A stretch of DNA of 64,000 nucleotides, from assembly GCA_016722655.1 (NCBI GenBank), contig JADKIR010000004.1, forward strand, positions 186,001-250,000, read 5' to 3'. The stretch's first letter is position 1; each line of letters starts with the position of its first letter. Shown piece by piece: positions 26,584 to 33,808 of the stretch. This DNA is from Cytophagaceae bacterium (GTDB lineage Bacteria > Bacteroidota > Bacteroidia > Cytophagales > Spirosomataceae). Both the position numbers and the translations under genes were made by a program. A model generated the notes under the pieces. It searched no databases, was not told the DNA's origin, and saw only the letters and a program-made list of their open reading frames with translations.

Positions 26584-27939
26584 TTATTTCTTTAAACTAA
26601 ACCTGAGCGAGGCATTGATTCCGAATTTTTTAGGAGGTGAAAGGGCGTTACCCTGACTAAATGGAAACTCAAAATATGGTATCAATTGTCCTGCGAATCG
26701 TGCTTTGCGATATTGAATACCCATCCCATACAGTAAATTATTGAAAACCCTCGGTTTATACTCATTTTCAAATCTCTCGATGTAATTATTACCGTAGTTA
26801 TTGCTACCCATATAGCTAACATTTTCGATTGTCGAAAGATTGAGTTTGGTGCCTGTCGTTAGCACAAAGTCAAGATTGTATTTAAACGGCACATAATAAT
26901 TAAAATACAATGGCAGTTTGATACTCTGTGTCTCAATTTTGATATCTTCAATTTTTACCGGCCTCTCTCCGAAAAACTGCCCGTACCTGTCTTCAAATTT
27001 TTTACCAGTATCCATATTAAAATCCCTCGGTAATCCAAATTTCAATTCATTCTTCCCGGTAATTAACAGACCTGTTCCCAATGAAAACCTTTCTCCCAGA
27101 AAGAACTCAACGACCGGGCCCATGCTGTTGGCACTTCTACCCATGTAATCGGCGGTTACACCGAAACGAGGATTAAGATTTTTCAGAAAATCAGATAGCT
27201 TGCTTCCCTTTTTCTCTTCTTTAGGTCTTTTATTGTCAGCTACAGTTAGTTCGTCAAGAAGCGGCACGGAATTGTCATTTTCCATTTTTTTAGGCTCCTT
27301 CAATGTATTTTCTTCAGCAGGAGGTAAAACCATTTTAGGAAGTACCTGATTTTCAGCGACAGAAGTTTCATTTTTTATACTTTCCGGAATTACCAATGGA
27401 ATTTTAACATCCAAATTATCATATGCGGTTTTTCCACTAATTACATTGTTTTGAGTCTCCGTATTTTTATCAACTGACCGGGTGCTATTCAAAGATTTTT
27501 TACTTGTTTCTTTGGCTGTTTTATTTCCCTGAAAATCTGCTACCTGATTCTGTTCAAAATCCACCTCTCTGTTTCCATCTACTGTCACATATTTGATTTT
27601 TGTTTGGGTCAAATATTTGGTCAAGTACACCGTGTCTTGTCTATTGACAAAAACTGTGTCCCTTAAACTTACAGTGTTGAGTGACTGACTTTCTATAGTA
27701 GAGATTTTTTCATTTAGTAATTGGTTTTCTTTTTTGATTGATTGATTATTGAAAAATGTGGTTAGAAAAGCCACCGAGGCGATTCCACCAAAAATCCAGC
27801 CTCCAAAGTCCCTGAATAAACTTATATACCAGGGAACCGGCAGCGAGCTTCGCAGTCGCTTCCAGGCAGCTTCACTATACTCGGGTTGTATAGTTTCCAG
27901 CTTTTTGCGGATGTTATCGTCAAAAAAATTATCTGACAT
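26584..27939 (-). CDS. Inner-membrane anchored protein with barrel-like C-terminal domain, sigma partner
   Basis: 451 residues. The N-terminus (about 1-38) is cytoplasmic and charged, then one membrane helix near 47-66, a short coiled coil with LLNEKISTIESQSL, a long low-complexity spacer (about 110-250) and a C-terminal region of about 200 residues like an outer-membrane barrel (FGVTADYMGRS...VVEFFLGERFSLGTGLLITG, ending in NASLRFSLK). The start overlaps the sigma gene by 11 nt, so translation is coupled. The placement suggests an anti-sigma or signal-relay role, but no known anti-sigma domain was recognised. Confidence 0.78.
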   Translation of the reverse strand: MSDNFFDDNIRKKLETIQPEYSEAAWKRLRSSLPVPWYISLFRDFGGWIFGGIASVAFLTTFFNNQSIKKENQLLNEKISTIESQSLNTVSLRDTVFVNRQDTVYLTKYLTQTKIKYVTVDGNREVDFEQNQVADFQGNKTAKETSKKSLNSTRSVDKNTETQNNVISGKTAYDNLDVKIPLVIPESIKNETSVAENQVLPKMVLPPAEENTLKEPKKMENDNSVPLLDELTVADNKRPKEEKKGSKLSDFLKNLNPRFGVTADYMGRSANSMGPVVEFFLGERFSLGTGLLITGKNELKFGLPRDFNMDTGKKFEDRYGQFFGERPVKIEDIKIETQSIKLPLYFNYYVPFKYNLDFVLTTGTKLNLSTIENVSYMGSNNYGNNYIERFENEYKPRVFNNLLYGMGIQYRKARFAGQLIPYFEFPFSQGNALSPPKKFGINASLRFSLKK

Positions 27940-28510
27940 GATTATCTTGATTTACGTTTTCGTCTAAATATTGTTTTACCCATTCCTGTAATTTCATTCT
28001 GGCTTTTGCCAGATTTGACCGGGAAGTACCCTCATTGATATGGAGCATTTCGGCGATTTCGGCATGCGAATACCCCTCCACAGCAAACAAAGAGAATACC
28101 GTTCGATACGAAGGCGGCAGCTTTTGTACGAGTTCGAGAATCTCTTCTGCTGAAAGTTTCTCAATCAGATGGTCGTCTGACTCAATTTGGGGACCAGTCG
28201 AAATATCGACTAAGGTTACCTTTGGGCTATTTTTTCGATAATAATCAATACAAGTTCTGACTACCACCGTACGAAACCACGCATCAAATGATTGTGAGGA
28301 ATCGTAAAAACTGATTTTTGAAAAAACTTTCAAAAAGCCATCGTTCACCATTTCGTCCACCTCGTCAGAAGAGCCTGCATACCGCAAACATATCCTTTTG
28401 GCCAGCCCATAATAGTTTTCGAAGAGTTGCTTTTGAGCAGAGCCCTGCCCAGCTTTGCACCCTTCCAAAACCTTTATCAGGTCAAAAGTTTTGCTCTTTC
28501 TAAAAATCAC
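27929..28510 (-). CDS. ECF sigma-70 family RNA polymerase sigma factor
   Basis: 193 residues. Region 2 (about 13-85) includes VDEMVNDGFLKVF and DAWFRTVVVRTCIDYYRK; region 4 (about 120-175) includes the LPPSYRTVFSLFAVEGYSHAEIAEMLHINEGTSRSNLAKARMKLQ helix-turn-helix stretch, of which only the ends are quoted here as motif: LPPSYRTVF and SRSNLAKARMKLQ. It is first in an operon with the 451-residue membrane protein. The PepSY-like lipoprotein gene diverges from it and could be a target. Confidence 0.93.
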   Translation of the reverse strand: MIFRKSKTFDLIKVLEGCKAGQGSAQKQLFENYYGLAKRICLRYAGSSDEVDEMVNDGFLKVFSKISFYDSSQSFDAWFRTVVVRTCIDYYRKNSPKVTLVDISTGPQIESDDHLIEKLSAEEILELVQKLPPSYRTVFSLFAVEGYSHAEIAEMLHINEGTSRSNLAKARMKLQEWVKQYLDENVNQDNHVR

Positions 28511-28746
28511 AAGGTTTTATTTTAATGTTTCCTGGAATTATTCTTTACAATATTATTATACGTTAAGCCAATTAGTTTTCGTTGCCTGATATATTTTTTT
28601 CTACTGAGGCAACACAAAAATAATTCCATTCGTAATAGTTAATAGTTAAACCTTTCAGGGAAAATAATATCAAATGCTTATGCCGTGAGATTTATCTATG
28701 TTGGAAAATCCTTCATTTTTAATTTTTAAACTAACATATTTCTTTT
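28511..28746. promoter_or_regulatory. Divergent promoter region of the sigma factor and the PepSY-like gene
   Basis: 236 nt between divergent starts. AT-rich, with no clear consensus promoter or inverted repeat that I could identify. It should hold control sites for both genes. Confidence 0.3.
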
Positions 28747-29379
28747 ATGAAAAATTTAAAATTTTTGTTCTTGATTTTACTTGGTGCTACATTGGGATTA
28801 AGCTCCTGCGACCAATCGACTGTTGATCCTGCTGACGACGACTCTGCTTACATGGATTTCTTGTTTTTTGCTACTGCCGATAGTTCAACCAATGGAAATG
28901 GGCACAAACATGGAAAACACAATCTTACTGAAATCGAGATTAGTGCACTTCCTGCCAGCGTAACCTCATATATAACTACCAATTACGCTGGTTCTACTAT
29001 TGACAAAGCAGCTGTATCAGATTCAGGTAAATATGCCGTGAGAATTACCTTAACTGACAGTACTCACAGAGGGCTTTTGTTTGATTCAAATGGGAACTTC
29101 CTTTCTGAACATACAGGAAAAGGAAAAGGTCTTAACGGTGTGAAAATAGATTTGGCTAGTTTACCTGCAAGTATTACAGGTTATATTACCGCCAATTATG
29201 CAGGTTCGGAAGTCAGAGCAGCACACCTGACTACAGATGGGAAATACGGAGTTTTGATTAAAAAAGCCGATGGAACTCATATCCTTTTAGGATTTGATGC
29301 CACTCTTGCATTTACAGGAGAAACAGCATTTACAAATAAAGGAGGAAAAGGAAAGGGAAAAGGGAAAGGTCATAGATAA
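28747..29379 (+). CDS. Lipoprotein with two PepSY-like domains
   Basis: 210 residues with a lipoprotein signal ending LGLSSC (Cys20). Two similar blocks follow: IEISALPASVTSYITTNYAGS and IDLASLPASITGYITANYAGS begin PepSY-like (DUF2874-type) repeats of about 65 residues each. The tail is Gly/Lys-rich (NKGGKGKGKGKGHR), as is a stretch between the blocks. PepSY-like domains occur in secreted proteins and inhibitors in this phylum; the role is unknown. It diverges from the ECF sigma operon, which may control it. A strong terminator follows. Confidence 0.83.
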   Translation: MKNLKFLFLILLGATLGLSSCDQSTVDPADDDSAYMDFLFFATADSSTNGNGHKHGKHNLTEIEISALPASVTSYITTNYAGSTIDKAAVSDSGKYAVRITLTDSTHRGLLFDSNGNFLSEHTGKGKGLNGVKIDLASLPASITGYITANYAGSEVRAAHLTTDGKYGVLIKKADGTHILLGFDATLAFTGETAFTNKGGKGKGKGKGHR

Positions 29380-29380
29380 A

Positions 29381-29424
29381 AAAAAAAAGCCCCCGGTAAT
29401 TCAAAATCACGGGGGCTTTTTTAA
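29381..29424 (+). terminator. Terminator of the PepSY-like gene
   Basis: GCCCCCG (29389-29395) pairs with CGGGGGC (29410-29416), flanked by A and T runs, directly after the stop. Confidence 0.85.
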
Positions 29425-29429
29425 ATAAA

Positions 29430-29582
29430 ATGAAAAAATTAAAAATTTCTTCATCTAACGGAATTGCCTTAGAAAACAATTCTTTCGAACATGGGATTTT
29501 TGAAATATCAAAAGAAGAAATTAAAAAAGGGAAACACTTATATTTGAAATTCGGCGACGTTTCAATTAATATTTGCCTCTGA
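29430..29582 (+). CDS. Possible small protein, 50 residues
   Basis: An ATG directly after the terminator opens a 50-residue frame (MKKLKISSSNGIALENNSF... ending VSINICL). It overlaps the TTG start at 29573 of the next frame but ends before that frame's ATG at 29594 by 11 nt. Composition is gene-like but no family is recognised. It could be a leader peptide or an artefact. Confidence 0.35.
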   Translation: MKKLKISSSNGIALENNSFEHGIFEISKEEIKKGKHLYLKFGDVSINICL

Positions 29583-29593
29583 TTCTTACTTTA

Positions 29594-30340
29594 ATGACAA
29601 AATTTTTAATTTTCAACTTGATAATAGTGTTAATTTTGCCAAACTTTGGAATTAATGATTCCAGGAATAGTTTGAGAAGAAATAAAAATACTATGATTTC
29701 AACTGAGGAGTACAAATTTAATTTAGAAAAAAAACAAAAAAAAACTACCCAAGTCCAACCTCATTTCAAGTACGCTACAGATGGTCGCATTTCGGATTTC
29801 AAAACAGAGGTAGAGGTTTGGTATTCAGAAGATTACTTCAATATTAAGTTTGAGTGTAAAGGCGATGATTTTGTAAATCAAAATATAATGCAAATTCACA
29901 ATGCACCGCTTTATAATCAGGAAGTATTTGAAGTGTTTATCAGTGAAGGTGAAGCTGATCCGAAAAAATACCTGGAAGTAGAGATAAACCCCAACAATGC
30001 ACTGTGGATTGGCTGGATTGACAATCCGACTTTGGGCTCTGAAACTCAAACACTCAACAAAATGGTAGATCCGGAGGAAGCCAAAATTCTGCACGCCGTC
30101 CAAAAAACTGAAAACAGTTGGAGTGGCACCCTGCAAATACCCTGGAAGCTCATTGGCAAAGAAATAAACGAAAACTACCGAATCAATTTTTACAGAATCA
30201 GGTCAAATACTCAACACGAAAACCCAGACTGGATTTGTGATGAAACCACTTGTGATTTTGTGTGCTGGAGCCCTACCTTGTCCGGGCAAAATGCTGCATT
30301 TCATCGTCCAAAGAGATTTGGTTTGATGACAGTAAAATAA
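29594..30340 (+). CDS. Carbohydrate-binding module 9-like protein
   Basis: 248 residues from the ATG at 29594, with a hydrophobic start (MTKFLIFNLIIVLILPNFG) that serves as signal peptide or membrane anchor; an upstream TTG at 29573 is less likely. The rest matches the CBM9-like/DOMON fold: EVWYSEDYFNIKFECKGDD, EVFISEGEADPKKYLEVEINP, and IPWKLIG...INFYRI. These domains bind carbohydrate-like ligands; in Bacteroidota such proteins are often secreted. Its stop is 1 nt from the convergent adenosyltransferase gene. Confidence 0.82.
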   Translation: MTKFLIFNLIIVLILPNFGINDSRNSLRRNKNTMISTEEYKFNLEKKQKKTTQVQPHFKYATDGRISDFKTEVEVWYSEDYFNIKFECKGDDFVNQNIMQIHNAPLYNQEVFEVFISEGEADPKKYLEVEINPNNALWIGWIDNPTLGSETQTLNKMVDPEEAKILHAVQKTENSWSGTLQIPWKLIGKEINENYRINFYRIRSNTQHENPDWICDETTCDFVCWSPTLSGQNAAFHRPKRFGLMTVK

Positions 30341-30341
30341 C

Positions 30342-30890
30342 TCAACGAGGAGTCCATTTCACTTCCTCAATACCGAGTTCAGAGGTGATTTTTCTTGATA
30401 AAACGAAAAGAAAATCTGAAAGACGGTTGAGATAAATAACAATTTTTGGATTTGTTTCTTCAATTTTCGAAAGGCTTATTACTTTTCTTTCGGCCCGGCG
30501 GCAAACAGTCCTTGCCACATGCGTAAACGAAACCAACTGATGGCCACCCGGTAAAATAAAATGCCGGATGGGTGACATGGCATCATTCATTTCATCCATT
30601 TGTTTTTCCAGCAACTCTACATCGGATTCATACAAAATCGGCAATGTTTTCTTTTTAAACTCCGGCTCAGAGGCCAGGTCAGCACCAATAGTAAAAAGAC
30701 GATCCTGAATTTCCTTCAGAACATTTTTCCTGTCTTTATTTTCTTCAAAATCAGCAATTACCCCCATCCAGGAGTTAAGCTCATCTACGGTTCCATAGGC
30801 TTCAATTTTAATGTGGTCCTTGTCAAGGCGAGTTCCTCCAACTAAAGAAGTTGTGCCCTTATCCCCTGTTTTAGTATAAATTTTCGACAT
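30342..30890 (-). CDS. Cob(I)yrinic acid a,c-diamide adenosyltransferase (PduO type)
   Basis: 182 residues, the size of the PduO-type ATP:cobalamin adenosyltransferase. The ATP-binding N-terminus IYTKTGDKGTTSLVGGTR, the VDELNSWMG helix and the RTVCRRAERKVI helix with its conserved Arg/Glu pair are all present. It transfers the adenosyl group to cobalamin for adenosylcobalamin-dependent enzymes. No other cobalamin gene is in the window. Confidence 0.93.
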   Translation of the reverse strand: MSKIYTKTGDKGTTSLVGGTRLDKDHIKIEAYGTVDELNSWMGVIADFEENKDRKNVLKEIQDRLFTIGADLASEPEFKKKTLPILYESDVELLEKQMDEMNDAMSPIRHFILPGGHQLVSFTHVARTVCRRAERKVISLSKIEETNPKIVIYLNRLSDFLFVLSRKITSELGIEEVKWTPR

Positions 30891-31080
30891 TTTTAAAAAT
30901 AATTACGTTTATCCTCAACCTTCTACCCTACCTTTGTGTTAGTTTTTTATGTTTGGTTTTGTACCAGATTTATTTTCAAGATTTCTAAAAAATCCTTTCC
31001 AATTATTTAAGTTTTCGAACCATGGAAAATATTTATAGAGATCTAGATTCAAACTTTTTACAAATATTATACATTTTATT

Positions 31081-31581
31081 ATGATTAATATATTTTTCAG
31101 GTTTTGGAAAATAGGTTCTTTTTTATTGTTAACCGTAGTTGTGCTATTTTGTTATGCCAATTTACCCGAAAGTATTGCTATAAATTTCGATTCCAAGGGT
31201 AATCCCGTCGGTTTTATCAGCCAGCAACAGTTTTTTTACTGGACTGCCGGATTAATATTTTTTGTTAACTTTTTGGTAAGTTTATTGAGGAATTCGTTGA
31301 TTAAACTCAATTTCAAGGCATTAAACCCTGAAAGTGCGTGGGCCAATCATCCCGAAGCAACCAAAAACCTTATCAGCACCTGGTTCAATGCCTTCCTGGC
31401 CATTATTAACACGTTTTTGATATTTGTAGTTTTAGGAATCAACAATATCAATTCAGACCAAAGTCAAAGACTTGATTTTAATTACAATTGGTTTATAATT
31501 GGAGGTGCAGCCTTATTGCTAATCATTATTTTCTGGTTACCTGTCAGACTTTTATTTACAAATCCCCCACAGGAAGACTAA
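31081..31581 (+). CDS. DUF1648-like membrane protein
   Basis: 166 residues with about four hydrophobic helices. The segment YANLPESIAINFDSKGNPVGF after the first helix matches DUF1648, found in SdpI-like proteins. It probably sits in the inner membrane. The queA ATG directly follows its stop, so both are translated from one message. Its function is not known. Confidence 0.75.
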   Translation: MINIFFRFWKIGSFLLLTVVVLFCYANLPESIAINFDSKGNPVGFISQQQFFYWTAGLIFFVNFLVSLLRNSLIKLNFKALNPESAWANHPEATKNLISTWFNAFLAIINTFLIFVVLGINNINSDQSQRLDFNYNWFIIGGAALLLIIIFWLPVRLLFTNPPQED

Positions 31582-32778
31582 ATGGAAGTAAGAATTGCCG
31601 ATTACAGCTATCCTTTGCCCGATGAAAAGATTGCTAAGCATCCGGCAGAACCGAGAGATAGCTCCAAACTTTTGGTATTTAATTCGGGAAAAATAACTCA
31701 TCAGGTTTTTAAAGACATTACTGAAGTTTTACCCAAAAATTCTCATTTGGTTTTTAACAACACCAAAGTAATTCCAGCCCGGCTATTTTTCAAACGTCAA
31801 ACCGGTGCGATAATCGAGGTTTTTATTTTACATCCTGTACTACCAAGTCCACTGGTGGCCATTTCGATGGAGGCCCGCCATTCCTGCGAATGGGAATGTG
31901 TAATTGGAAATAAAAAAAAATGGAAAGAACACGAAACTCTTTCGCTTGATATTATAAATAACGGAGTTTCTTTGACTTTAAAGGCAACTCTCGCAAATAA
32001 GGAATCCAATTTGGTGCGTTTTGAGTGGTCATCAGAAGCTGTTTTTAGTGAAATCATTGAATATTTTGGTAACATTCCACTCCCGCCATATCTCAATCGT
32101 GAAGCCGAAGAGGAAGACCTGGAAGACTACCAAACGGTTTATTCCAAAGAAAAGGGTGCCGTTGCAGCTCCAACTGCTGGTCTGCATTTTAGTGATGATA
32201 TTCTTAAATCTTTAATAAAAAAAGATATTAGTTTAAGCTACCTTACACTTCATGTGGGAGCCGGTACATTTATGCCAGTTAAGTCTGAAAATGCTTTGGA
32301 ACACCCCATGCATGAAGAGCAGATGGTATTTTCGAAAGATTTCGTAGAAAACTTATTAAAAAATCATGAGTTTGTTATACCGGTAGGCACCACTTCCATG
32401 CGGTCATTAGAAAGTTTATATTGGTTTGGGGTAAAATTATTGGGAAATGAAAATGCCAATTTTTTTATTGAAAAACTTTTTCCTTACCAAAATCATCCGG
32501 AAATCACTGTAATACAAGCTCTAAGGGCGATTTTGAATTATTTAGAAAAAACAGATTCAAAACAACTGATGGGAAGTACAGAAATCATGATATTCCCCGG
32601 ATATAAATTCCGTATTTGCAATGCCCTGATTACAAATTTTCACCAGCCTGGCTCAACGCTTCTTTTGCTGGTAGCGGCTTTGGTAGGAGAAGAAAAATGG
32701 AAAGAAATTTATAATGAAGCCCTTGAAAACAATTATAGATTTTTGAGTTTTGGAGACAGTAGTTTTTTAATACCTTAG
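31582..32778 (+). CDS. queA: tRNA ribosyltransferase-isomerase QueA
   Basis: 398 residues. QueA transfers and isomerises the ribosyl part of S-adenosylmethionine onto preQ1 in tRNA to form epoxyqueuosine. Visible motifs: the N-terminal PLPDEKIAKHPAEPRDSSKL, LVFNNTKVIPARL, the GAVAAPTAGLHFS region and LHVGAGTFMPV, and the C-terminal ITNFHQPGSTLLLLVAAL. Length is slightly above the usual 340-360 because of an insertion near 290-330. The start ATG follows the upstream stop with no gap. Confidence 0.95.
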   Translation: MEVRIADYSYPLPDEKIAKHPAEPRDSSKLLVFNSGKITHQVFKDITEVLPKNSHLVFNNTKVIPARLFFKRQTGAIIEVFILHPVLPSPLVAISMEARHSCEWECVIGNKKKWKEHETLSLDIINNGVSLTLKATLANKESNLVRFEWSSEAVFSEIIEYFGNIPLPPYLNREAEEEDLEDYQTVYSKEKGAVAAPTAGLHFSDDILKSLIKKDISLSYLTLHVGAGTFMPVKSENALEHPMHEEQMVFSKDFVENLLKNHEFVIPVGTTSMRSLESLYWFGVKLLGNENANFFIEKLFPYQNHPEITVIQALRAILNYLEKTDSKQLMGSTEIMIFPGYKFRICNALITNFHQPGSTLLLLVAALVGEEKWKEIYNEALENNYRFLSFGDSSFLIP

Positions 32779-32790
32779 ATTATTACTTTT

Positions 32791-33315
32791 ATGAAAAACA
32801 TTATTACATATTTATCAAAATCAGTATTTTATTTATTCTCAATACTTTTTATTTCATCTTGTGGCAACGTAAAAAGAGTTGATACCACTGAAGTAAAAGC
32901 TAAAATGGAAGAGTATAAAATCAAGCGGATTTCTGACACCAGTATAGTGGAATGGGGAAACGAAGAAGGTGAAAAAATTGCTGAATTTTTTACAAAAAAT
33001 CCTAACCTGGAATGTCAGGATGAATATTCGGTGGAAGGCTCATTAGTAAATCTGGTGAGTTTTGGTAGCGGAAAATTTTCACATAAGAATAAATTGGTCA
33101 ATCAATTGGTTGAAGCTTACCAATATAGTTATGAAACCCAACAAGCTACAGGCAATAATCTTCAGAAAATCGATGACAGCACCTTTGTTTTTAGTTTTCC
33201 AATTCCCGAAAAAACTATGATTTTTTCAAAGTGCAAAAAACATCTGGTTCTGGCATTCATAAATAAAAGTAAGCTCATAAAAGACCACAATTCTGAAAAA
33301 TCAAGTCAGAAATAA
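32791..33315 (+). CDS. Lipoprotein of unknown function
   Basis: 174 residues with a signal ending LFISSC, Cys24 likely lipidated. The remaining part is charged with few motifs: it contains the sequence NLECQDEYSVEGSLVNL and ends in SKCKKHLVLAFINKSK, with three Cys in the mature part. No known family was recognised. It follows queA by 12 nt and may be co-transcribed. Confidence 0.65.
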   Translation: MKNIITYLSKSVFYLFSILFISSCGNVKRVDTTEVKAKMEEYKIKRISDTSIVEWGNEEGEKIAEFFTKNPNLECQDEYSVEGSLVNLVSFGSGKFSHKNKLVNQLVEAYQYSYETQQATGNNLQKIDDSTFVFSFPIPEKTMIFSKCKKHLVLAFINKSKLIKDHNSEKSSQK

Positions 33316-33376
33316 TACTTTTTTGGCATATTTCTTGATTTTTTCGATAAACAAAGCGTAACTTCGTGCCCTGAAT

Positions 33377-33721
33377 ATGAGAAAAAATCTTCTGATAAAT
33401 AAAATCGCAGGTATATTGCTGCTACTGAGTGTGTTCTCGGCACATTTTGTATCGGCCGCTTTGCCGCAAAAAATTCAGAAAGAAACCAAATCTACTGAAA
33501 AGAAAGACAATCAAAAGGAAACGATTTTACAACAAATAAATCCGGAGTCGGTTGTTCCATCCCATCATTTTCATTTTCAACATTTCGATCTTAAGTTTCC
33601 GGAAGCTATACTTTTTGGATTTGAGAAAATAACTATTCGGTTTACACATTCTTTCAGACAATTTCTTTTTGCATATTTTGATGTTCTTTTTGAGCACATT
33701 ATAGTCACCAATGCCCCTTGA
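33377..33721 (+). CDS. Hypothetical exported protein
   Basis: 114 residues with an N-terminal signal (KIAGILLLLSVFSAHFVSA, cleavage after ASA/ALP). The mature part is short, with a Lys/Glu-rich linker and a His-rich patch (PSHHFHFQHFD). No family recognised. It lies upstream of secDF by 87 nt on the same strand. Confidence 0.5.
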   Translation: MRKNLLINKIAGILLLLSVFSAHFVSAALPQKIQKETKSTEKKDNQKETILQQINPESVVPSHHFHFQHFDLKFPEAILFGFEKITIRFTHSFRQFLFAYFDVLFEHIIVTNAP

Positions 33722-33808
33722 GTTCTTCGGGGTTTCTATTTTTTTAATACAAAATTCTTTTTAAACCAAAAAAACCTTTACTCGCAAAGGACTTATTATT
33801 AATTTTTT

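Noticed and set aside
30948..31040. Short frame starting MFGFVPDLF
   Set aside because: Only about 29 codons, no motif, between adenosyltransferase promoter and the DUF1648 gene.
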